A DNA stretch of 64,000 bases, from positions 992,001 to 1,056,000 of the forward strand of contig NZ_CP076060.1 of NCBI RefSeq assembly GCF_018729255.1, read 5' to 3'. Under the pieces are notes generated by a model. It did no database searches. It was given only the letters and a program-made list of their open reading frames with translations, and was not told where the DNA came from. The first letter of the stretch is position 1; each line of letters opens with the position of its first letter. Source of the stretch: Cupriavidus sp. EM10. Lineage in GTDB: Bacteria > Pseudomonadota > Gammaproteobacteria > Burkholderiales > Burkholderiaceae. Shown piece after piece: positions 9,063 to 18,709 of this stretch. The translations under genes and the position numbers were made by a program.

Positions 9063-10241
9063 TCAGAGCCGGGACAACCGTTCCAGCGCCAGCTTCAGCG
9101 TCTCTTTCTTCTTGGCGAAGCAGAAGCGCACCACACCCGACTCGCGCGGCTCGGAATAGAACGCCGATACCGGGATCGCCGCCACGCCAATCTCGCGCGT
9201 GAGCCACATCGAGAAATCGGCCTCGCTCATATCGGAAATCGCCGAATAATCGACGCACTGGAAGTACGTGCCGTCCGACGGCAGCAGCTTGAAGCGCGTA
9301 TTGGCCAACCCGGCGCGGAAGTCGTCGCGCTTGGCCTGGTAGAAGGCGGCCAGGTCAAGGTACGGGGCGGGGTCGGCCATGTAGTCGGCCAGGCCGTGCT
9401 GCACCGGCGTGTTCACGGTGAACACGTTGAACTGGTGCACCTTGCGGAATTCGTTCATCAGCGCGACCGGCGCGGCCACGTAGCCCACCTTCCAGCCGGT
9501 GACGTGGTACGTCTTGCCGAAGCTCGACACCACGAAGCTGCGGCGCGCCAGTTCGGGGTGGCGCGATACCGATGCGTGCTGCTGGCCGTCGTAGACCATG
9601 TGTTCGTAGACTTCGTCGGACAGCAGCAGGATGTCGGTGCCGGCCAGCAGGTCGGCCAGCTGCTGCATGTCTTCCGCGCGCCAGATCGTGCCGGTGGGGT
9701 TGTGCGGCGTATTGATCATGATCATGCGCGTCTTCGGCGTGATCGCGGCGGCCAGCTTGTCGAACGGGATGCGGAACAGCGGGGCTTCGAGCCGCACCGG
9801 CACGGCCTTGGCGCCGGCCAGTTCGATCGACGGCAGATAGCTGTCGTAGCACGGTTCCAGCACGATGACCTCGTCGCCCGGGTGCACGGCGCACAGGATC
9901 GACGTCAGCAGGCCCTGCGTGGCGCCGGCCGTGATCGTGATCTCGGTGTTCCAGTCGTACTGGTGGCCGTACAGCGCGGCGATCTTGCCGGCGATGGCCT
10001 GGCGCAGCTTGGGCACGCCGGCCATCGGCGGGTACTGGTTGTGGCCCGCGCGCATGGCGCCGGTCACGGCGTCGACGATGCGCGGGTCGCAGTCGAAGTC
10101 CGGAAAGCCCTGGCCCAGGTTCACGGCGTTCTTTTCGGCGGCCAGCGCCGACATCACGGTGAAGATAGTGGTGCCGACGTTGGGCAGGCGCGACAGGGGC
10201 GGATTCAGCGGATTCAGCGGTGCAGGAGTCGATTCGGACAT
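9063..10241 (-). CDS. PLP-dependent aminotransferase, YbdL/methionine aminotransferase-like
   Basis: Fold-type I aminotransferase of 392 residues, closest in pattern to YbdL and kynurenine aminotransferase-like enzymes, which act on methionine and aromatic or branched amino acids. Visible are the substrate-binding NLGQGFPDFDCDP, the glycine-rich TAGATQG, NTPHNPTGTIW, and the PLP lysine Lys243 in SSFGKTYHVTGWKVGY. The conserved Arg is in GVVRFCFAKK near the C-terminus. The gene is monocistronic between two intergenic regions. The exact amino donor is not determined by sequence. Confidence 0.87.
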   Translation of the reverse strand: MSESTPAPLNPLNPPLSRLPNVGTTIFTVMSALAAEKNAVNLGQGFPDFDCDPRIVDAVTGAMRAGHNQYPPMAGVPKLRQAIAGKIAALYGHQYDWNTEITITAGATQGLLTSILCAVHPGDEVIVLEPCYDSYLPSIELAGAKAVPVRLEAPLFRIPFDKLAAAITPKTRMIMINTPHNPTGTIWRAEDMQQLADLLAGTDILLLSDEVYEHMVYDGQQHASVSRHPELARRSFVVSSFGKTYHVTGWKVGYVAAPVALMNEFRKVHQFNVFTVNTPVQHGLADYMADPAPYLDLAAFYQAKRDDFRAGLANTRFKLLPSDGTYFQCVDYSAISDMSEADFSMWLTREIGVAAIPVSAFYSEPRESGVVRFCFAKKKETLKLALERLSRL

Positions 10242-10289
10242 GACTGGGCGGAAACGGGATAGGACCGGGCAGGAAACCAGAGCGACATT

Positions 10290-10780
10290 CTAGCGGGGAT
10301 CGCCGGCCGGGGCGGGCGAGGCGGGATTGGCAGCGCCATCGGCGGCTGCCCGCGCGGCCAGCCAGGCCGTGAAGGCCAGCGGCGTCAGCACGTCCACGCC
10401 GCTGGTGCGGCGCAGGCGGCTCCTGAGCTTCAGCACGGCCTTGTCCTTCGACACCAGCAGCACGGCCCGGGCAAAGTGGGCCAGCTCGATGAACTTCTGG
10501 TCGTCTGTGTCGCGGCACTTCGGCAGGCGGATGGTGCCGGCGTCGGCCGGCTCGGGCGCCGTTTCCAGCGTGGCCAGGCGGTCTACTTCGGCCAGCGCGG
10601 CGTCGATATCGACCGTGAAACGGGCAAATTGCGGATAGGCCAGCACCCGGCGCAGTTCCTCGCGGCAGTCGGCGCGGATCACCGGGGCGATGGCGCCCGA
10701 CGCCAGCGCGGCGCGGATGGGCTCGACGTGGGGTCGCGGAAGACCAGCAGGTCGACCCAGACGTTGGAATCGAGGACCAC
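10290..10780 (-). CDS. PIN-domain protein, putative toxin-like nuclease (frameshifted)
   Basis: Small PIN-fold protein of the putative toxin group (COG1569-like), 163 residues after repair. PIN domains are Mg-dependent ribonucleases. Acidic residues are visible in [11 protein letters not shown] at the start, in the middle Glu/Asp segment and in [11 protein letters not shown]. One C is missing at about 10731-10734 (CCCC should be CCCCC), restoring [15 protein letters not shown] chose the GTG at 10780 because upstream in-frame sequence is poor and leaves room for the divergent yaaA promoter. No antitoxin-like small gene is adjacent, so calling it a toxin is unproven. Confidence 0.7.
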
Positions 10781-10873
10781 ACGGGGGCGGAGGGGGTGCC
10801 GGGTAATGTGCCGGCGGTGACTTCTGTGGGCATTCGCTACAATCTCAGCTTTGTTTCTGCCCGCGATTTTGCC

Positions 10874-11659
10874 ATGCTCATCGTCCTGTCTCCCGCCAAG
10901 TCCCTGGACTACGAGACACCGCCGCGCGTCAAGACCCACACGATGCCGCGTTTTATCGACCGTTCCGCCACGCTGATCGAGCGCCTGCGCAAGCTGGCGC
11001 CCCAGGACGTGGCATCGCTGATGGACATCTCCGACAAGCTGGCCGTGCTGAACGTCACCCGCTACGCGGACTGGACGCCCGAGTTCACGGCCGCCAACAG
11101 CAAGCAGGCCGTGCTGGCATTCAACGGCGACGTCTACGACGGCCTGGACGCGAAATCGCTATCCACCGAAGACCTGGCGTTCGCCCAGAAGCACATTCGC
11201 ATCCTGTCCGGCCTGTACGGCGTGCTGCGCCCGATGGACTGGATGCAGCCATACCGCCTGGAAATGGGCACCCGCCTGGACAACGCCGCCGGCCGCGACC
11301 TGTACGCGTTCTGGGGCGACGACGTCACGAAACTGCTCAACAAGGACATGGCCGACCTCAAGCACGAGGGCGCGCCCACACTGGTGAACCTGGCGTCCGA
11401 GGAGTATTTCAAGGTGGTGCGCCCCAAGGTGCTCGACGCCCGCGTCATCACGCCCGTGTTCGAGGACTGGAAGGGCGGCCGCTACAAGATCATTTCGTTC
11501 CACGCCAAGCGTGCCCGCGGTACGATGGCCCGCTACGCGGTCACGCACCGGGTGACCGACCCGGCGCAGCTCAAGCGGTTCAAGGAAGACGGCTATGCCT
11601 TCGACAAGGCTGCGTCCGACGATGCCCGCTGGGTCTTCCGCCGCCGGCTTGAAGACTAA
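10874..11659 (+). CDS. yaaA: Peroxide stress protein YaaA
   Basis: YaaA/DUF328 family, 261 residues. In E. coli YaaA limits intracellular free iron under hydrogen peroxide stress and has DNA-binding activity. Conserved segments are [14 protein letters not shown] at the N-terminus, [22 protein letters not shown] and [14 protein letters not shown] near the C-terminus. The start at 10874 gives the standard N-terminus. A TACAAT box lies at 10838-10843, and the gene is followed after 17 bases by the M14 carboxypeptidase gene, so the two may be cotranscribed. Confidence 0.93.
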   Translation: MLIVLSPAKSLDYETPPRVKTHTMPRFIDRSATLIERLRKLAPQDVASLMDISDKLAVLNVTRYADWTPEFTAANSKQAVLAFNGDVYDGLDAKSLSTEDLAFAQKHIRILSGLYGVLRPMDWMQPYRLEMGTRLDNAAGRDLYAFWGDDVTKLLNKDMADLKHEGAPTLVNLASEEYFKVVRPKVLDARVITPVFEDWKGGRYKIISFHAKRARGTMARYAVTHRVTDPAQLKRFKEDGYAFDKAASDDARWVFRRRLED

Positions 11660-11676
11660 GAACCAAGGAATATTCG

Positions 11677-12819
11677 ATGACCTCGGCACTCCATATTTCC
11701 TCGCTGTTCGATTCGGGCGCGATCGAAGTCGAAGCGCTCGACCGCGCCGACGATATCCGCCTGCGCATTCGCGCCGATTCCCATGCCGATTTCCGCCAGT
11801 GGTTCCACTTCCGCCTGCAGGGCGCGGCGGGGCAGGCGTGCCGGCTGAAGTTCTTGAACGCGGGCGAGTGCACCTATCCCGATGGCTGGCGCGACTACCG
11901 CGCCGTGGCGTCGTACGACCGCGCGCACTGGTTCCGCGTGCCGACGCAGTACGACGGCGCCACGATGACCGTCGACTTCACGCCCGAGCACGACAGCGTG
12001 TGGCTGGCCTACTTCGAACCGTATTCCGACGAGCGGCACCTGTCGCTGCTGGCCACGTGCCAGCGGTCGCCGCTGGCGAAGCTGTCGCACCTGGGCAGCA
12101 CGGTGGATGGCCGCGACCTGACCTGCGTGACGCTGGGCCAGCCCGGCCCCGGCAAGAAGACGATCTGGATGATCGCGCGCCAGCATCCGGGCGAGAGCAT
12201 GGCCGAGTGGTTCTGTGAGGGCGTGCTGCAGCGCCTGACCGGCACTGGCGCCTGGCATGGCGATCCGGTGGCGCGCAAGCTGCTGGACCGCGCGGTATTC
12301 CATATCGTGCCGAACATGAACCCGGACGGATCGTCGCGCGGCAACCTGCGCACCAACGCGGCAGGCGCGAACCTGAACCGCGAGTGGATGCAGCCGAGCC
12401 CGGAGACCAGCCCCGAGGTCTACTACGTGCGCCGCGAGATCGAGCGCACCGGTGTGGACCTGTTCTTCGATATCCACGGCGACGAGGCGCTGCCGTACAA
12501 CTTCGTGGCCGGCAGCGAGATGCTGCCCGGCTTTACCGAAGCCCAGCGTGAACAGCAGTCACGCTTCATCGAAGCGTTCAAGCGCGCCACGCCCGATTTC
12601 CAGGACGTGCACGGTTATGCCGCCAGCAAGTACAACGCCGACGCACTGAAGCTGGCCTCGAAGTACATCGGCCATACCTTCGGCTGCCTGGCGCTGACGC
12701 TGGAAATGCCGTTCAAGGACAACGCCGACCTGCCCGACCCGGTGGTGGGCTGGAACGGCGCGAAAAGCGCGCTGCTCGGCACGGCCATGCTGCAGGCGAT
12801 GCTGGAGTATCTCGGGTAA
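11677..12819 (+). CDS. M14-family zinc carboxypeptidase, cytosolic type
   Basis: 380-residue metallocarboxypeptidase of the cytosolic carboxypeptidase-like branch of family M14. An N-terminal beta-sandwich domain (about 1-125) precedes the catalytic domain. Zinc ligands are His170 and Glu173 in QHPGES and His267 in FFDIHGDEALPYN. The substrate-binding region is NMNPDGSSRGNLRTNAAGAN, and the general base is Glu343 in LTLEMPFKD. All catalytic residues are present. No signal peptide is seen. Related enzymes trim C-terminal or side-chain glutamates, or act on peptidoglycan-derived or other peptides; the substrate here is unknown. A perfect hairpin repeat follows the stop codon. Confidence 0.9.
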   Translation: MTSALHISSLFDSGAIEVEALDRADDIRLRIRADSHADFRQWFHFRLQGAAGQACRLKFLNAGECTYPDGWRDYRAVASYDRAHWFRVPTQYDGATMTVDFTPEHDSVWLAYFEPYSDERHLSLLATCQRSPLAKLSHLGSTVDGRDLTCVTLGQPGPGKKTIWMIARQHPGESMAEWFCEGVLQRLTGTGAWHGDPVARKLLDRAVFHIVPNMNPDGSSRGNLRTNAAGANLNREWMQPSPETSPEVYYVRREIERTGVDLFFDIHGDEALPYNFVAGSEMLPGFTEAQREQQSRFIEAFKRATPDFQDVHGYAASKYNADALKLASKYIGHTFGCLALTLEMPFKDNADLPDPVVGWNGAKSALLGTAMLQAMLEYLG

Positions 12820-12840
12820 GGCAAACTGCTGAAGGTTTGC

Positions 12841-12869
12841 ACCCCTCTCCCGCCTTGCGGGAGAGGGGT
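12841..12869. repeat. REP-like palindrome, copy 3
   Basis: Arms ACCCCTCTCCCGC and GCGGGAGAGGGGT form a perfect 13-base stem with a 3-base loop, between the convergent carboxypeptidase and lipoprotein genes. It shares its core with the other copies in the window. Confidence 0.75.
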
Positions 12870-12907
12870 GCGCATAGTGGCGGATATCGTGCTGGCCGAC
12901 GCGCCCC

Positions 12908-13660
12908 TCAGTGCTTCTTCTTCGCCTTCGATGACGATGACGACGACGTCGACTTCGAAGCCGTCGACTTCGATGAAGACGATGCCTTGGCGCTGCTCTT
13001 TCCCTTCTTCTTGCTGTGCGACGTCGACGTTGCCACCGCCGGTGCCGCTGCGGGCTCGACGATCGTGTCGCCGTTGCTGTCCAGCAGTTCGTAGGCCAGC
13101 ATCATGCCGTCGTTGTAGCCGCAGCGTACCTTGACCGGCTGCCACTGGGCCTCGCCCTTGCGCTTGTGGGCCGTGGCGCTGAACGTCACGACCGAACTCA
13201 CGGGCACGGCCTGCTTGCCGGGCGAGAAGCGGCCTTCCCAGCGTTCCTCTGTGGCCTGGCTGGTCGACAGCGCGCCGGTCGGGATCTTCAGTGCGTCATA
13301 GGATGCCGAACGCGGCACCACCCAGCTGGCATGTGCCGCGCAATCGGCCACATCGGCCGAGGCGTTCTCCGATTTCATCAACTGCTGGCGCATCTGCGAG
13401 CGGTATTCGGCCAGGCTCACGCGGCCTTTGTCGGGTAGGGTGACCGTGGTGGTCGGCGGGGCCTTGTTGACGACGGGAGGCGGTTTGACGGCCGGCGCGG
13501 GGGCCGGTGCAGCGGCGGGCGTGGCGGCCGGGATGGCGGCTGCCGGGGCGGCTTCGTCGGTCGGCGCGGTTGCGCAGCCGGCCAACGCGATCGCGCCTGC
13601 CACTGCGGCAGTCAGCATGCGAAGCTGGCTGCCGAACAGTTTGGAAAATCGTTTGATCAC
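12908..13660 (-). CDS. Hypothetical lipoprotein with Ser/Lys-rich tail
   Basis: 250 residues; I do not recognise the family. The leader ends in the lipobox LAGC (Cys29), so the protein is probably lipidated. A Pro/Ala-rich linker follows (about 33-70), then a folded-looking domain of about 125 residues containing two Cys (DCAAHASW and VRCGYNDGMM). The last 35 residues are almost only Ser, Lys, Ala and Thr and end SKAKKKH. Such a basic tail could bind nucleic acid, peptidoglycan or anionic polymers. The start gives a normal leader; a weak purine-rich site precedes it. Confidence 0.65.
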   Translation of the reverse strand: MIKRFSKLFGSQLRMLTAAVAGAIALAGCATAPTDEAAPAAAIPAATPAAAPAPAPAVKPPPVVNKAPPTTTVTLPDKGRVSLAEYRSQMRQQLMKSENASADVADCAAHASWVVPRSASYDALKIPTGALSTSQATEERWEGRFSPGKQAVPVSSVVTFSATAHKRKGEAQWQPVKVRCGYNDGMMLAYELLDSNGDTIVEPAAAPAVATSTSHSKKKGKSSAKASSSSKSTASKSTSSSSSSKAKKKH

Positions 13661-13911
13661 GGGATCGTCTTTGCTTGAGTCAGCAAGGAGGGTTGGTGAA
13701 GGATTGCCATGATAGAGGAAAGCCTGCCGGCGAAGTTCCTAAATCTTGTTACCCTTCGTTCTAACTGCTTACAACTTGCACGCTTCAGGCGCTATTACCT
13801 GCGCGCAATAACAGATGTCCCAGGACTCATGCAACTCAGGCGAACCCCGAGACACGCGAGAAGCGTGTCCCGAGGTACCGGGCGCCATTGCAGCGCCCGT
13901 TCCTGGCGATC

Positions 13912-14784
13912 TCAGAACGTGCTGGCGAAGCGCAGCAGGTCGTCCATCAGCGCGTTGAGGTCGCGCTGGAGCTTGTCGAAGCCGGCCGAATGGGTCAGGC
14001 CCACTTCGTCCATGTACAGCTTGCGATTGACTTCGAGCTGCAGGCTGTGGCGGTTGGCCTGCGGCTGGCCCACCACGCGCACGATTTCCACGCCCTTGTA
14101 GGGGTGGTTGCGCCACACGTCGTAGCCCATCTCCTTGAGCACGGCCTCCACGCGATCGGTGAAACGCTTGTCGCAGGTGGTGCCGTCGCGGTCGCCCACC
14201 ACGAAGTCCGGATGCTGCAGGCCCGGATGCTCGGTGGCGAACTTCGCTGCCTCGCTGGGCATCGAGTGGCAGTTGATGTGGAACACGCGGCCATGGCGCG
14301 CCACGGCATCATCCGACAACTTCTGCAGCTGCGCGTAGTACGGCAGGTAGTAGTTGTCGATCCGTGCCTGCAGCTCTGCCACGCTCAGCTTGCGGTCATA
14401 GATCGGCTCGCCGGTGTCCAGCACGCGCCAGACCAGGCCCTTGCCCAGGCGCGTCTTGGACGTTTCCTTCTTCAGGCCAGGCCACGGTGCGTCCAGCAGC
14501 GCCTCGTCGATTTCCTCCAGGCCGCGGTTGGCGTCAAGGTAGCTGCGCGGGCAGCCGGCCGCCAGCAGCGGGATGCCACGTGCCGGGGCATCGGCGTAGA
14601 GCTGTTCCACGAACGTGTCTTCCGCCTGCCGCAGCAGCGGCAGGGGCAGGTTGCCGGCGAAGCGGAAGTCCGCCGGGTACGTGGTGCAGCTGTGCGGGGA
14701 ATCAAGAAAGAGCGGGCCGCTCTCGCCTTCCGGCATCTGCAGGAAGTACGGGCTTTCCGCGGTCTTTCGTTCTGCGTCGGTCAT
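13912..14784 (-). CDS. N-formylglutamate amidohydrolase family protein
   Basis: 290-residue zinc hydrolase of the N-formylglutamate deformylase (HutG/FGase) family. Metal and substrate-binding segments visible are LDSPHSCTTYP near residue 30, SYLDANRGLEEID, and HINCHSMPSEA. The enzyme type releases formate from N-formylglutamate at the end of one histidine degradation route, but no hut genes are near and many family members are stand-alone, so the true substrate is open. Downstream (13851-13900) are two short GC hairpins without a U tract. Upstream, 18 bases away, lies the stop of a TctC-type gene on the same strand, so the two could form an operon. Confidence 0.85.
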   Translation of the reverse strand: MTDAERKTAESPYFLQMPEGESGPLFLDSPHSCTTYPADFRFAGNLPLPLLRQAEDTFVEQLYADAPARGIPLLAAGCPRSYLDANRGLEEIDEALLDAPWPGLKKETSKTRLGKGLVWRVLDTGEPIYDRKLSVAELQARIDNYYLPYYAQLQKLSDDAVARHGRVFHINCHSMPSEAAKFATEHPGLQHPDFVVGDRDGTTCDKRFTDRVEAVLKEMGYDVWRNHPYKGVEIVRVVGQPQANRHSLQLEVNRKLYMDEVGLTHSAGFDKLQRDLNALMDDLLRFASTF

Positions 14785-14802
14785 ACGAACTGCCGGTAAG
14801 GA

Positions 14803-15788
14803 TTAGTCCAGGGAGATCTTGGCGGCGGCTGCCACCTTCTTGTTCTTGGCCACTTCGGCCGAAATCTGCTGCGCGAAGTGCTGCGGCGTGTCGCCCACCG
14901 GGGTGGCGCCCAGCTTTTCAAGCTTGGCCTTCACCTCGGGCATGGCCAGCACCTTGATGGCGGCCGCGTTGAGCTTGGCCTGGATGTCGGCCGGCAGCTT
15001 GGCCGGAGCGATCAGGCCAAACCAGGCGGCGTCATTCACTTCGGGCAGGCCCAGTTCGGCGAAGGTCGGCACGTTCGGCAGGGCGGCCACGCGCTTGGGC
15101 GCAGCCACGGCCAGGGCGCGCAGCTTGCCGCCTTCGATGAACGGCAGCGACGACGGCAGGTTGTCGAACAGGATCTGCACCTGGCCGGCCAGCGCGTCGT
15201 TCAGCGCCGGGCCCACGCCCTTGTAGGGCACGTGCAGTAGTTCGGTCTTGCTGCTCATCTTGAACAGCTCGCCCATCATGTGCGACACGCTGCCGTTGCC
15301 GGCCGAGCCATAGGCCAGCTTGTTCGGCTCGGACTTGGCCAGCGCGATGAACGACTTCATGTCGGTGGCCTTCACGCCCGGATGGATGCTCATCACGTTC
15401 GGCACCGAGGCCAGGTTCGTGATGGTGGTGAAGTCCTTGGTGGCGTCGTACGACAGGCGCGGGTACACAGCCGGGTTGATGCCGTGCGTGGACGCCGTGG
15501 CGATGCCCAGCGTGTAGCCGTCCGGCGTGGCCTTGGCCAGGTAGCCGGTGCCGATGCTGCCGCCGGCGCCGCCGCGGTTATCCACCACCACGGCCTGGCC
15601 CAGTTGCTGGCCCAGTTTGTCGGCGACGATGCGCGCGACGATATCGGTGGTGCCGCCGGCCGGGAACGGCACGACCAGCGTGATCGGCTTGGTCGGGTAG
15701 GTACCCTGGGCAAAGGCGGGAGGGTCAGGCCGGCAGCAGCAAAGGCAGTGGCGGCGGCCAGGATCTTGAGCAGGGGACGGCGTTGCAT
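14803..15788 (-). CDS. Bug/TctC-family substrate-binding protein (frameshifted)
   Basis: Second tripartite tricarboxylate receptor in the window, 328 residues after repair. The leader MQRRPLLKILAAATAF starts at 15788. One base is missing at about 15718-15722 (GCCTTTGCC should gain one base), restoring LTLPPFAQGTYPTKPITLVV. Further motifs are PFPAGGTTDIVARIV, VVDNRGGAGGSIGTGYLAK and HVPYKGVGPALND. The gene is divergent from a LysR regulator, and its stop codon is 18 bases from the N-formylglutamate amidohydrolase start. That pairing suggests an imported N-acyl or dicarboxylic compound, which is only an inference. Confidence 0.85.
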
Positions 15789-15984
15789 CGAAACGAATCC
15801 GGTCGAAAGGTAATTGAAAGAGAGACAGGCTGGCCTCTGCGGACCTGGGTCATAGCCTTGAACGGGGTAATACGGGGGCAATGCAAAAATCGTGCGTCCT
15901 GATTCTGCGCGCCAATGCAAGTTCGTAGCAAACGATTTAAAATCCCTAGCTCATTCCATCTGGTATTGAAGTAAGGGGTGCGGT

Positions 15985-16886
15985 ATGCGGCGCTTGTGTC
16001 CGTCGATGACCGAGTTGATGGCGTTCGAAGCCGCAGCGCGGCATAGCAGTTTTACGGTTGCCGCGCGGGAACTGCATGTCACGCAGGGCGCGGTCAGCAA
16101 GCAGGTACGCGGCCTGGAGGCCTTCCTGGGCGTCGAACTGTTCGAGCGCGTGCGCCAGCGGCTGCTGCTGACCGAAGCAGGCAAGCGTTATCTTGAGCGC
16201 ATCGGGCCGAGCTTGGGCGAAATCGAGGCGGCCAGCGTGGAGCTGATCGCCCGGCAGGGGCGGGGCGGCATCCTGCATATCGCCAGCATGCCCACGCTTG
16301 GGCGAAATGGTTGATTCCGCGCCTGCCGCAGTTCTTCGCCCGGCATCCGGAGGTAACGCTCGAATTCGTGCCGCATGCGCAGGGCTACGATTTTTCCCAG
16401 CCCGATCTTGACGCGGCGATCCGCTTTGGCGACGGAGTCTGGCCGGGCAGCCTGGCCGACTACATGACGGGGCGCGAGGTGCTTCCGGTCTGCCGTCCCG
16501 GACTGCTCGCGCACGAGCCCGAAGGCGTGGCGAAGACGCCGGCCGCGCTGCTCAAGTATCCGCTGCTGCACCATACGACCGTGCCCGAGGCGTGGCCCGA
16601 CTGGCTGTCGCAACTCGGGGTATCGACGCGCAAGGCGTGGAGCGGGGCGCGCTTCGACCAGTTCACGCTGCTGACGCAGGCGGCCGTGTCGGGGCTGGGC
16701 ATCGCGCTGATCCCGCGCTGCCTGATCGAGGAGGAACTGGCGACCGGCACGCTGATCGTGGCGCACCCGGCGCGTGTGCTGGCCCGCAAGGGCTACTACC
16801 TGTGCTACCCGGAGCAGAAAGCCCACCTGCCGGCGCTGCTGACGTTCCGGCAGTGGCTGATGGAAGGCGTGGACGTGGTGGCATGA
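15985..16886 (+). CDS. LysR-type transcriptional regulator, GcvA-like (frameshifted)
   Basis: 300-residue LysR regulator. The winged helix-turn-helix is in MTELMAFEAAARHSSFTVAA followed by RELHVTQGAVSKQVRGLE (about residues 8-45). The effector domain contains VTLEFVPHAQGYDFSQPDLDAAIRFGDG, the pattern of the GcvA/AmpR-like branch. One G is missing at about 16300-16303 (TTGGGCG should be TTGGGGCG), restoring PTLGAKWLIPRLPQF. It is divergent from the TctC-type gene with 196 bases between them, so it probably controls that transport gene and the amidohydrolase behind it. Confidence 0.86.
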
Positions 16887-16907
16887 GCCGCTTCGCCACC
16901 CCAGCCG

Positions 16908-18083
16908 TTACTTCGTCAACACCTTCATCGCCTCTTCCAGCCCGGCCAGCGTCACCGGATACATGCGGTTCTTCATGATCTGGTTGATGACCGTAATGGA
17001 CTGGCGATACTGCCAAAGGCCCTCGGGCTCGGGGTTGAGCCAGACGAAGCGCGGAAACTGCTCGATCATGCGATTGAGCCAGACCGCGCCGGCCTCGGGG
17101 TTGTTGTACTCGACCGAGCCGCCGGGCTGCAGGATCTCATAGGGGCTCATCGTGGCATCGCCGACGAAGATCACCTTGTAGTCCGGCGTGTACTTGTGCA
17201 TCAGGTCCCACGTGGCGATCTTCTCCGCGTGGCGGCGGCGATTGTTCTTCCACACGTAGTCGTACAGGCAGTTGTGGAAGTAGTAGTACTCCAGGTGCTT
17301 GAACTCGGTCTTGGCGGCCGAGAACAGCTCTTCCACGCGCTTGATGTGGTCGTCCATCGAACCGCCCACATCCATCAGCATCAGCACCTTGACCTTGTTG
17401 TGGCGCTCGGGCCGCAGCTTGATGTCGAGCATGCCGGCGTTGGCCGCCGTGGAATGGATCGTGTCGTCCAGGTCCAGTTCGGTATCGGCACCCTCGCGCG
17501 CGAACCGGCGCAGGCGGCGCAGCGCCACCTTGATGTTGCGCGTGCCCAGTTCCACCTGGTCGTCGTAATCCTTGTAGGCCCGTGACTCCCAGACCTTGAT
17601 CGCGGTGCGGTTGCCCTTGGACGGGCCACCGATGCGGATGCCCTCTGGGTTGTAGCCGCCATGGCCAAACGGCGATGTGCCGCCGGTGCCGATCCACTTG
17701 TTGCCGCCCTCGTGCTTTTCCTTCTGCTCGTCCAGCAACTGCTTCAGGCGCTCCATCAGCTTGTCGAGCCCGCCCATCGCCTCGATCTTCGCCTTTTCCT
17801 CGGCAGACAGCTCGCGCTCCAGCGTCTTCTGCAGCCAGTCCAGCGGGATGTCGCTCTTCCAGTCCACCAGGCTTTCCACGCCCTTGAAGTAGGCGGCAAA
17901 GGTCTGGTCGAACTTGTCGAAGTGCTTCTCGTCCTTGACCAGCGTCATGCGGGACAGGTAGTAGAACTCGTCGATCGACGGCGAAATGACCTGCGCGCGC
18001 AGCGCTTCGAGCATGGTCAGGTATTCCTTGACCGATACCGGCAGCTTGGCGTGGCGCAGCGAGAAGAAAAAGTCGATCAGCAT
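16908..18083 (-). CDS. VWA-domain protein, CoxE-like
   Basis: 391-residue CoxE/YehP-type protein with a C-terminal von Willebrand A domain. The metal-ion-dependent adhesion motif is at residues 238-242 in LMLMDVGGSMDDH. The middle has charged helices and a Gly-rich stretch (about 131-155). Such proteins work with MoxR AAA ATPases in maturation or metal insertion of enzyme complexes. Here the MoxR gene lies two genes upstream in the same operon. The start at 18083 (MLIDFFFSLRHAKLPVS) is the family start; the frame further upstream is the shadow of the acetyltransferase gene. Confidence 0.88.
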   Translation of the reverse strand: MLIDFFFSLRHAKLPVSVKEYLTMLEALRAQVISPSIDEFYYLSRMTLVKDEKHFDKFDQTFAAYFKGVESLVDWKSDIPLDWLQKTLERELSAEEKAKIEAMGGLDKLMERLKQLLDEQKEKHEGGNKWIGTGGTSPFGHGGYNPEGIRIGGPSKGNRTAIKVWESRAYKDYDDQVELGTRNIKVALRRLRRFAREGADTELDLDDTIHSTAANAGMLDIKLRPERHNKVKVLMLMDVGGSMDDHIKRVEELFSAAKTEFKHLEYYYFHNCLYDYVWKNNRRRHAEKIATWDLMHKYTPDYKVIFVGDATMSPYEILQPGGSVEYNNPEAGAVWLNRMIEQFPRFVWLNPEPEGLWQYRQSITVINQIMKNRMYPVTLAGLEEAMKVLTK

Positions 18084-18096
18084 GGCTTGACTCCGA

Positions 18097-18696
18097 TCAA
18101 CGCGGACGTTCGAGCTGGTATTGCAGGTGGGCGCGCACCGTGGGCCATTCGCTGGCGATGATCGAGAAGACCACCGTGTCGCGGAACGATCCATCGGGCA
18201 TGCGCTGATGGTTGCGCAGCACGCCGTCCTGCTTGGCGCCCAGGCGCGCGATGGCCGTGCGGCTCTGCTGGTTCATCCAGTGCGTGCGGAATTCCACGGC
18301 GATGCAGTCGAGCGCCTCGAACGCATGGCGCAGCAGCATCAGCTTGCACTCGGTGTTGAGCGCGGTGCGTTGCACGCGCTTCGCGTACCAGGTGGAGCCG
18401 ATTTCCACGCGGCGGTTCTTGCCGTCGATATTCATGTACGTGGTCATGCCGGCCACGCGGCCATCGGCATCGAGCACCGTGAACGGTTGCATCGAATCCT
18501 GCGCCTGCAGGCCCAGGCGGCGCTCGATCTCGGCGGCCATGCCTTCGGGCGTCGGCACGCTGGTGTACCACAGGCGGTGCAGTTCGCCGTCGGCGGCGGC
18601 TTCGCGCAGGCCGGGCAGGTGCTCGGCCGACAGCGGCGCCAGCGTGGCGTGTTGCCCGGTCAGCGTGACGGGCTGGACGAACTTCGTCATCGTCAT
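18097..18696 (-). CDS. GNAT-family N-acetyltransferase (RimJ/RimL type)
   Basis: 199-residue GCN5-related acetyltransferase of the RimJ/RimL branch, which acetylates N-terminal amino groups of proteins. Visible are MTTYMNIDGKNRRVEIGSTW (strands 4-5), the acetyl-CoA-binding region NTECKLMLLRHAFEALDC, and VEFRTHWMNQQSRTAIARLG, with the Asn-x-x-Ser pattern common in this branch. It is inserted tightly between moxR and the VWA gene, with 13-base gaps on both sides, so all three are one transcript. Confidence 0.87.
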   Translation of the reverse strand: MTMTKFVQPVTLTGQHATLAPLSAEHLPGLREAAADGELHRLWYTSVPTPEGMAAEIERRLGLQAQDSMQPFTVLDADGRVAGMTTYMNIDGKNRRVEIGSTWYAKRVQRTALNTECKLMLLRHAFEALDCIAVEFRTHWMNQQSRTAIARLGAKQDGVLRNHQRMPDGSFRDTVVFSIIASEWPTVRAHLQYQLERPR

Positions 18697-18709
18697 TCGC
18701 CTATTTTTA

